Shown here: piece after piece, positions 1 through 13,400 of the stretch
Numbering within the stretch: the first letter of the stretch is position 1
Layout of the letters: each line of letters opens with the position of its first letter
Assembly: GCF_921293095.1 (NCBI RefSeq)
Contig: NC_060251.1
Span: forward strand, 41,645,644-41,709,643
Reading direction: 5' to 3'
Origin: Ischnura elegans
Lineage: Eukaryota; Arthropoda; Insecta; Odonata; Coenagrionidae
Length of the DNA stretch: 64,000 nt
The notes under the pieces: generated by a model
Told to the model about the DNA's origin: nothing
Databases searched by the model: none
What the model saw: only the letters and a program-made list of their open reading frames with translations
Position numbers and translations under genes: made by a program

Positions 1-786
1 CTAATCCAAGCAAATTTTCCAGGAACTCTAAACCCTTTCGAGACGGCGGAGTTTTCATCTTAGCATGACTGCTGTACTGAGCCCCAAGAGACTTCTTTCT
101 CGTGGTACAGAGCATTTTTGGAGGGCATTCGTTAAGAAGGGTCTAGCTGAACCTTTTTCGACCCCTCCCCGCTGGAACTCCGCATTACCTCGGACTCTGA
201 GAGTAGTTGTGCTCCCTCATTTCCGGGTTTACGACCAGACCTGCAGCATTGGTTCGCGGTCAACTTATGTATTGCTTATAGGTATTTAGCAAATGGATAA
301 TTGTTGCTTGCACGTAAATTGCAGACTTTGAATTGAATTCCTCATTTTTTCTGAGCATTGTCAAATTTTAAACGAAGTTCTAAGGCCAATATTAATGCAT
401 TTAATGCAGCAACAATTTCCATGTTGATGTTTATACATAATTCGAGATATAAGTTAATATTCATCGTGGAATTTCGTTTAAAAATCGTAAACGCTGCTCA
501 TAAGACAAATAATTCAATTCTTAGTTTATTTTTCTTGAGAAATGAACAAATATTTATTTGGAAACCTGACTGGATAAACAATTTTATGACCGCAAAAAAA
601 AGACGAGGGGTCCGGGTACCTGCTCCCGGATTCCGTGGGTAAATCCTAAACCCCACAGGGTTGGGTCCCGAGACAAAGACGACGTAAACCCGCGACGGTC
701 CTAAAATGGGGAGAGCTAGAAAACGTAAATATACGGCTTTCGTTCTCCTGGCTAGGAAAATCTCACATGTAAATATACGGCCGTCG
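1..786. other. Unassigned sequence left of the transposon
   Basis: No gene recognised. Two open stretches (65-289 plus, 498-800 minus) have no recognisable motif and are probably repeat-derived. The expected downstream ABCC exons are not here. Confidence 0.4.
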
Positions 787-3700
787 CACAGTGGTCCCAA
801 ATCGAAAAAAGCTGGCCAAAAGTCGTTTTTTCGAAAATTTTCAAGGAATTTTTGAACCTTATTTTCGGATTCTACAGGATATGGTCTACAAAATACACTA
901 CTAAGTTAGTATTTTTGTTCATCAGAGCGGCTGCAGTGATCCGTCAAACATGGAGCATTCACCGTAAAAATCACAGTTGCGTGAAATCGGTCGATTTTGA
1001 GGAAGTTCAGCGTCATGCAGGACAACCTTTACGCAATATATTTGGCCAAAAACATTTTTAACTACAAATATAAACATTATTACATAGTGAGACATAAATT
1101 TTATTCGGATTTTACTATGTTTACTATTTTATATATATTTTGTAACTTTTAGTGTTTTTTACCCGAATTTTCAAATAAAATGTACAATATCGTTTAGAAA
1201 GGCACGTGAATGCACGGTGTCTTTTGCACCAATACAAAGGGAAAAGTATATGCAACGCAGTAGTGAAGAAAATTTTTGCTACTAGTTGCTACTCCGACCT
1301 CAGCATTGATTTAACTGTAATGATGCAATGCGCTGACGCGGGCGGCGGCCTGGCTGGCGCGTGGTAGGGCTCGAGGAAATCCAGTATTTATGGGTGTTAT
1401 TCAACATTGTTGGATATTTTATTTCTACAAAAAATATTTACCCTATGAATAAACATCTCTTGTCATACGTAGAACGTTTTATCATTAATAGTTTCCATTT
1501 GACCTTACCTTTTATTTACGCGTGCCCATGCTCTCATAAAAATTGCTTAAGGACTCCAGCGGAAGGATATATTTATGGAACGAAAGTTCGCAGATGTGCT
1601 TATAGTATAGTAAATAAAACATGAATGCATTCAAAACAAAAAAGAATCCCTCAAATGCTACTCCACCCTTTCCTTCCGTTAGACGGGTTATTTTTCGCCC
1701 TCACGCGGCACATTGTCCCTCTGTCGCCTCCTTAGCGGCCTCCTCAACCACATGCAGGGCAAACGACGGCCGAAAAGGGCTAGGCTATTGATTGCGCCCA
1801 TCGGGAAAACACAACCACCGCTCTCTGTACACTTGTTATGAATTGCACTTTGGCCACCGGGGATGAGCGGAGTAAGCCTTTTCACCTTTAAAATGTGATA
1901 TTTCCTCGAAAATGGAGATAATAGCATCGAGAACCTCACACTGTGGAACCCACAAATTACTTCTAGACATCGCTTGCCCGAAAATTTCTCGCCAAAACTC
2001 AGTTTTACTCAGATTTTTCCAAACGAAAGACGTGAAAGTTAGTTTCCTCAAGCGTGAAGATCGAGTCTTGATAAAGTCGAGTATCCTCGAACTTTTTAAA
2101 GAAGACTTGTGGGGTTGAAGAAGAGTGCCCATAGTGTTTTAGTTCGATAACTCTGAAAATTTTCACGCCCCTTGAGATGCATGAAAAATTTCTTGAAAGT
2201 GGAAAAGGGTCCATATCGTTTAAAAACCAATACTTATTGGATTGCTGGAGCAACAAGTTAGAGTTAGATGAGGACGTTAATTCAAAAGTTATTCTTAAAA
2301 AATTGCGGAGAAGTGTTTTTTCTTTCAAATTATCTTCGCCGGTGGAAGGAAAGAAAAAGAAATGACAGGTTTTTTAGAAGAAAGTTCGCTGACTGCCTAA
2401 ATGAGAAGTTGAAATTTCCTCCGCCTTTATTTAAACAATTTGAGAAGTCCAGTGAAAGGGCCTAGAGAAGGAAAACGGAGGATCTTAGAGCTAGCACATC
2501 GCCAGTAGAGCATCCATGAGTTATCGAAGCAAAGGTGATGAGTTCGTGGCGAAAATAATAAATGAGGTGACAACAACCACTCTCTCAAGAGCGCGGCGAG
2601 TGTTATCAAATTGGAGAGCCAAGGATGTGAGGCAAAGTAAAATCTCCCACGAAGAAGCCCTTTCCATGATCGTTTCTGGCAATTTCACGAAACATCAGTA
2701 CTTGCTCCTCAATAAGACGGACATCTAAAGAAGCTGCCCTTCCTATTGTCCACTTGTCCGAGGAGGCAATGGAGGCGAGGAATAAGGACATAAGAAGATT
2801 CAGGGAGCACCATGCAAGGAAATTTTCCTGGATAGCAACGAATGAAGACCTGTTTAAAAGATTACTCCTAACTTCAGATGCAATGATATCAAGTATTTCT
2901 AAGGCTCAAAGAAGGAAGTTACTTCAATTACCAGTCGAGGTTTACCAGAAGAGTTTATTAATCCTGGAAGAATTGAGTGGATGACGACTGTGATGAGGAT
3001 TTGTCGGATAGTGATCATGAATGTATTTAAAATTTTTTCGTAACAATGACTGAGAAAGATAAGGAGAAATGTTAACTTATTTTTTTGATAATTAAAAAAG
3101 CCCAAATTAATGGAAAATCTCATTTAATTTTTCGTACCAAATCATGTGCTCGTTAAATTGATGCCTCACTTCGTAAAGAGCTTATTGCAAGCGTATCAAT
3201 AAATTTGGCGTTTAACTTGAGTTATAGGAGTTATGAAATATTGTTTATAACATTTCAATGATTGTAATAATGCCTCCGTTGAAACTTGTGAATTACGGAA
3301 CCCCGTTTAAAATTGCTTCCAAATCCATTGGCACGTTACAAGGAACTATAAAATTGTCTACTTAATTAGAATTAGATATTATAATTTTTAAACAATTAAT
3401 GCAGTTCAATAATATTAATAATATACTTATAATATAAATTTCCAATTAATATTAACTTATTTTTCGTATCAAATACGATCAAACATATGAGAAAGTAGAA
3501 AATGTTCTCTTGGTTCATTCAAAATAAGTTGTTCAAAATTTGTCCAAAAATAAACAATGCAGTCATTTTATATGCATTTATGTATGTTTTAAATAACTAA
3601 TTCAGTTTTATGATATGTATAATTTTAATTTACTATCACCAGTATAATCTCAAATTCCAATGTTAAAAAAATTAATTGTTTAAACAAAATGTGAAATAGC

Positions 3701-3851
3701 AATAAAATTATTGCAAATACATAAAAAAATAGTTATAAATTCAGAATAAGCGGGTCAAAAACAATAAGAATAGACCTTTAGGTCAAATATATACATAATA
3801 ACAACGGCGTAATTAATTTTGGCCAGCTTTTTTCGATTTGGGACCACTGTG
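787..3851 (+). mobile_element. 3.07-kb DNA transposon with perfect 35-bp TIRs and CGTCG duplications
   Basis: Positions 787-821 and 3817-3851 are perfect inverted repeats of 35 bp starting CACAGTGGTCCCAAATCG. The flanks 782-786 and 3852-3856 are both CGTCG. The plus strand carries decayed ORF pieces between about 1912 and 2984. A third copy of one end is at 24217-24251. Superfamily undetermined: a 5-bp duplication with CACAGTG ends is not a textbook signature I can assign. Confidence 0.8.
2516..2984 (+). pseudogene. Decayed ORF of the 787-3851 transposon
   Basis: First segment (2516-2728) reads TTTTLSRARRVLSNWRA, then ISHEEALSMI and a FTKHQYLLL motif followed by a stop; a second segment in another frame runs 2754-2984. 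The R-A---W-A then EAL-----(L/F)T--QY--- arrangement resembles an uncharacterised protein type often found in arthropod TEs (recalled, not searched). Additional fragments lie at 1912-2118 and 2177-2465. Frame breaks make it non-functional. Confidence 0.5.
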
Positions 3852-4098
3852 CGTCGTCTCCCGGGCCAGGAAACGACCACACGTATATATACATGTATAG
3901 TAGGGAAAAGGTTAAGGGCTATAGAATACCCCCTGTTTCAATGGGAGGGTGTTTCACAGCCCCCAAACCCCTGGCAGAATTGTTGCCCTCCCAATGTAAA
4001 ACTTAGCCAATGATTGTCCAGTGTTACATTTGAATCGCAAATTGTACAGGTAGTGAATGCATGCAAAATTTTAAATGCGTAAGTATTTATTTACTAAC

Positions 4099-4430
4099 CT
4101 GAAGGATTATTGTGAAAAAATATCATCTTCGTATTCACCACTGATTCAAACATCGTGTTATGCAGGTTATTGGAAGCTTTCATGCAGATAATATAGAAGT
4201 ATATGGATCTGATTAATACTGTTAGTATCATCACAGACACTAGGCCTATGTAAACATAAATGCATATATCCCTTGTTAAGTATTTGTAAAGACTGTCCGT
4301 GCCACTTTCAAAACTGCCAGAAAATGGACTTGCTGCGGATGAATTGTTGAGGTGGTGTAATCCTTGGTTAATTGCACGAGTACTTGCATTATTAATTGAA
4401 TTCTTTTGCCTCCACTCTTCCATATTCACC
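4099..4430 (-). CDS. ABCC4: ABCC4-like exon, TMD2 extracellular loop and TM8 (last in window)
   Basis: Extracellular loop with potential N-glycosylation sequons (NAS, NSS), then a long TM helix and the conserved [10 protein letters not shown]...FFHNNPSG motif. Donor GTTAGT at the low-coordinate end shows the transcript continues left. No TMD2/NBD2 exon is recognised in 1-4098. Confidence 0.93.
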
Positions 4431-7400
4431 CTGAAATAAAAGACACATTTACATTGCTAAATATGTTATTTATTTTCTTTCAGTATTAAGGAAGGAGTGA
4501 CAACAATGCACTATTCATCTTTCTACTATCACTTCCTTCATAGGTATGTGTTAGAAAAAAAATACTGGGATCAAATTAACCAGTCCGCATATTATCCTAC
4601 AATATCCTACTTAAGTTACTAAAATTGATTTTGCTCCCCTGCAAAAATTTTCAAGTAAACATTCCGTACCAGTGATAGAATTTGATTTATTGAGTGGAAA
4701 ATGATCTACATTTACTGTATGAATTATCTGATTGAAATTTTTTACTATTTATCCATGTGGGATTGAAAGTACAAGTAGACAGTAAGTCAGGCTGCACTTA
4801 CCATAATGTTATCCAAGAGTCAGTTGCACTTCCTAATGCCTGTGCTAGGATAAAAATTAGCATAACTAATAAGGATGTGAGAAAACTTCCTCCGGCATTA
4901 AAGTATTTCATGAACATCATCATGCTAATTTTTCCTTTGGTTTGTGTTTCATCAGTTCTCTGTTTTTGTAATGCCTTCTCCACCTCTCCATCATCCATTT
5001 GAGCTGCAACTTTACCCTGAGGAATAATGCAATAAAAAAGTAATTGGAAATTAAGTTCTATCCGTCATTTTAAATTATTAATATAAACTTCACATGTTAT
5101 GTGATGATAATGACTACTTGGATTTTTGTTCTTTTAGGGTCAGGATTGGAAAAGTATTAATGAGAGGTGAGGGTTTAGATTTGACGGGAAATCTTCATGG
5201 AGGGGAGAAAGATGTAACTTCTGGAATGCATAAGTAGGAGACCTTATTAATTTGTTTAGCTTTTATAAAATAACACATCACTTATCTTTCTCAATTTAAT
5301 ACCTTGAAAATAAGTCATTGTTGTTATCAAGTCAGTTTTTCATAATCAATTTCATCAAACAATCTAATACCTATTAATCTTTTGAAACCTAAAATGAGAC
5401 ATTGCATGCTTTTAGACCTTCCTTATTTCCAGATGTCTAATGCGAGGATGCTTTCATAAAATAAGTTTTGCATCATTCTAATATCTTAAAAATTGTTGCA
5501 TGCATTACGAAAAGACTTGATGGTTTTTATTTTCTAATCTATGAAGATTATTTCACAAAGTCAGAGCCAGTTCAGCATGCTCGTTCTCCAAAATAAGCTA
5601 TCAAATGTCTATTGTTAAACGATAAAATTACTGCCTTAAGTCTATCGCTACTAGAATAGCATTTTGGGATAAATGCTTTTTCTGGTGCAACGTAAATGAT
5701 ATGCCTAGATCCCACCACAAATGTGACATAGAGATGCATGCACTGATAGTGATGGACACAATTGGAATGATATAGTAATAGTGGGGTCACTTAAATAATA
5801 TTCATTTCACACTTCAAGCTGGCAAACATTTTTTCATCAATTGGAGCAACTTTCATCTCGCTTTTTTGATCCATATACATATTGAAGTAAAGTTAAAAAA
5901 TGCCGTGTTTTCCTCAAAATATTTCATGTGTTCAATAGAAATGGAATTTCGCAGAGTGTATAGCATTGTAAAAATAATGCATTTACAGCAAAAAAAAACT
6001 TTAAATTTTGAGAGTAAAAAGTTATCAGCAAAATTCACTGGAATTTTATCAATGTTATAGTGTAAAATTTGCAGTTATTTTTATTTCAACTATGAAATAA
6101 AAATTTCAATTCTCTCATAAAAAACGTACTTCAAGTGGGCTACCACCTCATGAAATTTTAGGGTCCCTTCCCGTGAATGCTTATGTAAATTCATCTGAAG
6201 GTTGCATCCTTTTGTATATGTAACAGCACATCATTTGTGTTTTGATGGTTACATACACTTCCGGGATAAAAATGCCACCCCTAATATCCATTGAAAATTC
6301 TGTCACTCAAGTTGGAAGACTTACATCTCGAAAACTGATACACCGATTTTAGCATAAAGCACATCAAATCAAACTTGATTTCTTTCTGCATTTAATTTTG
6401 GCATGCAAACTTTATGCCAACAATTATATCATTTGGCCATCAGAAACTAAATGTTCGTGTGTTTTTCTGGTTGCCATTAAGTCGTATGCCATGGCATTTT
6501 TGCCGCTTCAATGGTGAAATCTCTGTGAAAACATTTTGTACAACATTGCTGAACATAAATTGTAAGAGCATCTTGATGCTTTGCATTGTCAGCATAAGGG
6601 AACAAAATTCATGACTAACTGTATACTTTAGGCAGCAAAGGAATGAAGTCTTAGCCTACCAAACCAAAGGTTTTCCATTCGAGTCCTGTGTAAGTAGGCT
6701 ACCTGTGTTCAGAGCATGGGTATATGTGATCGCACTTTGCTATTTAAGCTATTTATTAAATCCCCTTCACTCTGATGGCAATATCCATTTTCTCTGCCAG
6801 AAAACTGAATCTGGGTTCAAGACCACTTCAGTTGTATAAACAAATAACTGTTTTAACGTATTCTTCTATTTATTTAGAAAACTAAATACTGTCCAAGAAA
6901 TACCAATCCGTCGGAAGTGACAAAGATTCATATAATCTCTAGCGTTAAAAGTGAAACAAACTCAAAATATTATTTACAAACATTTTTAACTGGGCTGATA
7001 TATCGGCACCATAACTGTCTAAGGCCTGCCATACACGTTCCGGCCCGGCCTCAAGGCCGGGCCTTGAGGCCAGGACTGCGCACTTTGGCCGGAGCCGCAG
7101 GCCTTGAGGCCAAACTGACAGTGTGTGGCGATGCCTTGAGGCGGATTGTCGGCCGGACGGCGGCCGGATGGCCGCTTGGCCTTGAGGCCGGGCCTCATTG
7201 GATTCCCATCCAGCCGTTCGGCCAACAATCCGCCTCAAGGCATCGCCACACACGTTCAGTTTGGCCTTAAGGCCAAACTGAACGTGTGTGGGGGGCCTAA
7301 GGGATAAAAGGGATAGTGAGGCCTTAGCTGTTTTTGGAGAGAGTGGAAATATGTAAATATTTTACCTCTCCTATAAGGAGTAAATTTCAGCTAGCTAAGA

Positions 7401-10400
7401 CAAATGTTGTGGGCTACAATTAGTATTTAGTTCTTCAAGTACATATATAAAATGAATCAAATAAGACCAGAACTTTGAATTTCATGGGAAGCTTGCTGAC
7501 AGACTGCATGATGTACAATCTTGATAATAGCTCCTCAGTGTACACCTCATGATTTTACTCCAATAATGCAGCAGATGTGACAGATTGGGTGATTTAACTG
7601 TGTTTTGATTTGAATTTTTTTCACTTATAGTGAGCACCAAATGTTGATTTTATATTATCAAAAAACCATTTTCTATTTAACTATTTAAACATGTCTTCCC
7701 CACCATGTTCTGAATCAATGTAGTATAAACATCAAATACAGGGATTAAATGTACATATGTATTTAAGTACATACATACATCAAATCCCTGGTCTACATCT
7801 ACATAGTACCCCGCAAGCCACCTAAAAGGCATGTGGCTGGGGGGTGTTAAGAAACCAGCCATTTATGTACACATAAAAATGAGGTACTCTAACTTGCATT
7901 ATTAAAATTAGGACTAGCATTATTAAAGTCCTTTATGGTTCGGGGGCAAAACGAATTCCCATATCTAACAGTTTGGTAAAACATCTCTCTTAATTTATTA
8001 CTTCTTTAGGACCTGGAAATATAGTGGGGCTTTAGTATTATCTTCTCAGTGTTGCTCTTAAAGATATCCATTCTCAATTGTTCAAGCAATCTAAGCCTAG
8101 CGCACAGCCTCTGAGTCTCCAGCGGCTCCCAGCCTTATTTGTTTAACATCTGGTTAATGCTGTCTGTACGCCCGTAGCAGTTTTTCTGGAACAGTCCAGC
8201 TTTCCTTTGTATTTTATTCAGTTCGTGGATTAAGTCTTTCAGAACCCGATCCCGTATGCTTGCTGCATATTTATGGTGTGGTCAGACGAGACTTTTCTTT
8301 TACTTTCTTATCCAAAAATCTTACCACAATACGCTTGACAAATCCTAATTTCTTCAGGGCTATGCCGCAAATGTTCTGTACACCTAAGGTAGCAACAGCA
8401 ATATTCTTGGAATAAGTAGCATTTAAAATATGCCTATAATGATGCAAAAACATGGGAAAATATTAGCACCTTATTAAAGTTTTCATTATGCAATCCAGAT
8501 TTTCTTATTCTAGTGAACCCTGAAGTTTGCCTGATTTTTGATCCAAATTAAAGAGTAGATGCACTCATATTTAACGCATATATATTTCTTACCCTATCGG
8601 CTATTTCTGTTTTGTTGATTTTTCTTTGAGATTCCCCAGGCTCTGCATCGGTTTTATCCTTTGGTTTCTGACTCAACCATTTGGCAAAATCAATGCCTGA
8701 TGACTGAAGCTCTTCATAGTTTCCAATTGCATTGATCTTCCCCTGTAACCATTGAATTTATCTTTTAAAGTTTGTAAAATATTTAATGGGATATAATTCA
8801 AGTCTAGGGAATACATATCACCAAGGGAAATGAAAGTGGCCTTTGTCATGATTTTTTTAAAGCATGTAATGACCTATATTAGCAATTAACTTTGATAGAT
8901 GATGATATTTATATTACTGCAAGTCCCCAAAGCACAACTGCATGCAGTGGCTTGAAATTGTTGCAAAACAAAATTGAGGGCTGTATAAAGATATTGCTCT
9001 GTTATTACTTCATACTATCTCCACACTTGTGGAAACTTTGAGTATTTGGCATTAGCTGCAAGTACCAGGGACGCCGACTTACAAAAAATATTGGGGGGGC
9101 CCATATCGGGGATCTTGCCCCAGGAAATTTTATAAGTAGTGAGTTTTAAGTTTTTTAAGCATTTTAGAAGAGTCATATGATCAACATAAGAACTCTGATA
9201 ACTCGAATCTAGATATCTAGACACTCGGGGGAAAATCGACAAGCCTGACATCACACCCATAAGGAATTTTTGAGGGGGCTCGGGCCCCCTCAGGCCCCAT
9301 GGAGTTGGCGCCACTGGCTAGTACCTCGGACAGATTTAAGAAAAAACTGCTATAGGGTCACAAGAAAACAATAAAATATATACCTTCAATACCTGTAGAA
9401 TATCAGTTGATAAATTGATGAGATTTGGTCGATAATTCTATTATTTTTTGCCATACCAAGGTTTCAAAAATGTAACTTTTCCAAACATTGTTTTGAGAAA
9501 AAAAAGTTGAGTCTTTTACCCAGGGGTTGATTCAGCATCAAATTAGGGGGGGTAACGACCTGGGTGTGGAGAGTATAAAATACTCCCCAAGGGAGAGAGG
9601 TGTTCTCCCCTGAAATTTTTTTTAAATTTCCATTTTTTACTCATCTTGGAGCCTAAAATTTAATTTTTATTCTTACCAGTGGATCACATTGAATAATATT
9701 AGAAATGAAAGAAAAAGCTATTAAACTAATACATACATGCATGGGAACTAAAAATTTGTGATAAAATTTATGACAGAGGTGAACCCGCCTATATCCGCCC
9801 CTGTTTTGACCATGTATGTAATTCAATACATACTTCATCATTATAATGAAAAAAATGACAGGTTCAGAAAACATAAAAATGAATTTCATCGATTATCTTT
9901 CATTCCAGAATTAGTACCTTTGAGAAAATATATGCTAACCTTGTTCAATATTATTATTTGGTCGACGTGCATCAAGTATTGAAGTTGATGAGTGATCAGA
10001 ATGCGAGTCTTGGATGATAGATAGTTCACAATGCAATCTTCAAAAAGCTGCTTTCCAACTACAGAGTCAACTGCTGATAGGGGGTCGTCGAGAAGGTACA
10101 CGTCTGCATTGTGATAAATGGCCCTGTTTGAAATAAAAAAAATTACATTAAAATTGAGACCTTAACACTGGGGATGGATCAGATCAGTTATTTGGGCCTC
10201 GTTCCACCATTTCTTGAGCCTAGCGCGGAAATTGGAACCCAATGTTGAAAAGACTTGACAATGAAATGAATGACAATGATTGAATCATATAGGAAATAGT
10301 CTTAAATGAGTCATGTATTTTTATAGCAAACATCATATGACAGACAACAACATAAACTATTTTAAAGCATAAGGTAGGTATTTATGGTAGTACGTTTTCA

Positions 10401-13400
10401 GTTGTTGCTCATTGCTTATTATTTTAGGGTTCCCATATTTTCACAAATAAAAATGTTTTAGGCTTCATATTCTTGGCACTTTCTCTTGATTGTTAGACAT
10501 GGCGTAATGGAACACTTTTTCCTCAATAGTGGATTGTTGTCTGATCTTATGATCAAATTTAAAAACTGCAAGCAATAATTAGATGGAAAAAATTTGCTTT
10601 TGCAAAAATTAAGGAGCCCTACTTGTTATGAATGTATGCATGGTGATGTTTGATGAGATAAAACTATATTTTAAACATTAGCTTTTTGAACATGTTTAAA
10701 CCAAAGGCAGTTTGCCTTCAATTGGTACATATTTTCAATCTCAACACCTCTAACCACGCACATTGTTCTGCTACATTTGAATACCCCGATATGCTATGTG
10801 TTAATGAATGATTTGACTTCAATTTAAAAAAGTGTGCACATGAAATCTTCAATTAAAAAAGAACCATAAATAGTCAATGCAGCATAGGGTAGTTTTCCCT
10901 AAGTCATGGGATGACATTGTAATAGCTCACGTTCCAATTCATATCGCAAAAGAATCCCAGACTATATTTGATCTATTTGTATGAGTAAAATGCAAGTGGA
11001 CCAACCTGGCAAGATTCACTCGTGCCTTTTGTCCTCCGCTTAGTGTTATTCCTCTCTCTCCCACTAAAGTCGCATCTCCATAAGGAAATTGCTCAAAATC
11101 ATGCATCAGGGCACAAACATCTATCACCTTTCTGTATGTACTACTCTCAAATTCATCAATGAAAGTAATGTTTTGGCGCACAGATCCTCCAAATATCCAT
11201 GGTTCCTGAAATAATTGGTATAAATGGCATCAGTCATTGATCGATATACCTCAGTGACAGATTATTTTTGACTTCTGTGCATAGATTACTGTACAAAATG
11301 GGTGAAATTCATAGTGGAAATTCTTGCTGTGGCTCATAACTTTAATACATGCATATGTATACGAAAATGAATGACTTTTTTTTACCTGTGACACATAAGT
11401 TACTTTTGGTGGGACTTCAATTGACCCGCTCTTCAGTGGAATTTCCCCTAATACTGCTTGTAGAATTGAGCTCTGGAAAGAAAAAAAATTTCATCGTCTG
11501 TTATCGCGGTATTATAGCTAAATTGTCTAGGTTCATATTAATGTGTATGTATTGTCATGAACAAATTCACAAATTTGTGCTCACATATTTCTTCTCTTAT
11601 CTCAACTTGATATTTTTACTTAATAAGAGTTCCAGAATTATTTATTAACTGAGGTATTCCTCCCTTACCTCTTTTTATCTTGAGAAATATAAGAGCAGTA
11701 TAACTTAATTAAAAACATTACCAGCCCTGATTCATACAAGCCAGATTTACCTTTCCTGATCCAACTGGTCCTATGACAGCAACTAGTGATCCTGGCTTTA
11801 TATGGAGATTGATGTTGTGTAGAGTATTTTCATTCAGTGTTGGTGACCATTTAGCAGTAACATCATTGAACTTCACATCTTCTACTTTGTTCTTATTTCT
11901 ATCTTTATTTGTTTGCTTCACATCGATTTCTTCATATAGAAGAAATTGCTGAAAATACATATTTTATGTCAGTTGAAAGACTAAGTACTATAGGTGCCCA
12001 AGCATTTTATCCATTTAACGATATTAATTAAAAGATAGCCACATTTTATTAAAGGCAGATTGAAAAATTCTATGCTTATCTGTTGTCATTGCTTTGAACC
12101 ATTTTTATTTATTTGTTGGATGAGAAAAAGATCTTCATTCCATCTATCTTTCGGAGTGTATCATAATTGCTATTTCTAAATCTAATTGATTGTCATTCCA
12201 TGATGAGTGATTACCTGAATGCGCTTTATAGAAACTGAGGTTTTTGCTATCTGAGAAATAGCTTCTGGAAATCCAATTGTCATTTCACTTGAAAGAGCAC
12301 TGTAGAATGATGTCAGGACAAACACCTGTGATCCAAAAATCACGAAAATTGATTACATATATAATTATTAGAGATGGGCACTTTGAATAATTGAGTATGC
12401 ACTCAAATACTATGAGTTATGATGTATATGTGATCATCAATTATAGAGTAAGAAATGAGATTGATGCCTGTAATGTACTTTTTGAAATATTGACAGTTTT
12501 TGCCATAACTTACTTTGTCCAAAACTGTCATGGGTTATTGATGATGCATGTTTTAATATTTTCATAAAAAATACTCAAATAATTCAATAAGTTTAAATAT
12601 TCAAGCTCAACATGCTGTTCAATGTTGCCGAAAAGTAGTTGTATGTTGTAAAGTGAATTCTTTTTGTTCATTTCAATCGAACAGAATATTTATAATATTG
12701 AAAAATAGGAAATTATTTTATCAAGCATTTAGAGACGTAGAGTAAAAATATTATTTCATATATTTTTAAATCCTGACAAAAAGATAATCAACTCATCTCT
12801 AATAATTGGTCTTTAACATGATCTGTGCATTCATTTTTCGTTTGTTGTGATTGACTTATAAATTTTTAATTTTCAATTTACTTACCTGCTGAGCAGTGAT
12901 AATGTTTCCACTAAGAGTGTATGAAAGCACAGTAAAAAACAGAGCCACGCGTGCTGTATATTGTGTGAATGACACATACAAAGCTCTAATGATTGAAAGA
13001 TTAGTGGCCTGCTTTATTTCACTCCTGCAAGAAAATAAGTGAAGCGGTCAAAGTCAGTCAATTTGTGAAATTATGAAGTTAAGAGGTCTACTTAATTTTT
13101 TTAAATACACACCTTCATAGCCTTGGAAAACCTACCCTATATAGGTACTTAATTTCATTATAGAAGGAAAAACTGGGGGCTAGGCAGTGGCATACCCTTA
13201 TGGAGTTATCTACAAGTTTACCATTAGCATGAAAACTCTATTGATGAAAAATCATTTGTCTTGACAAGGATTCGAACCTGGGTCCTTTGAATTTGCACCA
13301 GGTGCTCTACCACTTAAGCTAGATGATGATAAAGATGTATTATTCCTCATGAATTGTTGGTTTTAGAGGCAAAGGTGGTGAATGCTCCCAGATATATCAT

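Larger units (their letters stand above)
698..3895. repeat. Tandem repeat of about 45 bp interrupted by the transposon
   Basis: Unit 1 near 726-770 (GTAAATATACGGC, then CTCCTGGCTAGGAAA, then CACAT) is followed by unit 2 beginning at about 768, broken after CGTCG at 786 and resuming at 3857 with TCTCCCGGGCCAGGAAAC and CACAC. Removing the transposon and one CGTCG aligns the two units. Confidence 0.6.
5017..8592. other. ABCC4-like intron (linker region)
   Basis: AT-rich intron holding a GC-rich inverted-repeat MITE (7021-7298) and a LINE 3' remnant (about 7790-8290). The rest shows no recognised feature. A small linker exon could be hidden here, since both flanking exons are phase 0 at this intron. 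Confidence 0.5.

Noticed and set aside
498..800. 100-residue minus-strand ORF at the left edge
   Set aside because: No motif and it runs into the tandem repeat and TIR of the adjacent transposon; not supported as a gene.
6640..6800. Possible tRNA-derived SINE (TTCGAGTCC and GGTTCAAGACC words)
   Set aside because: No A box at the right spacing on either strand; evidence too weak.
13260..13325. A genuine tRNA gene on the minus strand
   Set aside because: A and B boxes are present, but the cloverleaf is not closed by a proper acceptor stem and a second degraded copy with a shared tail lies nearby; called a SINE.
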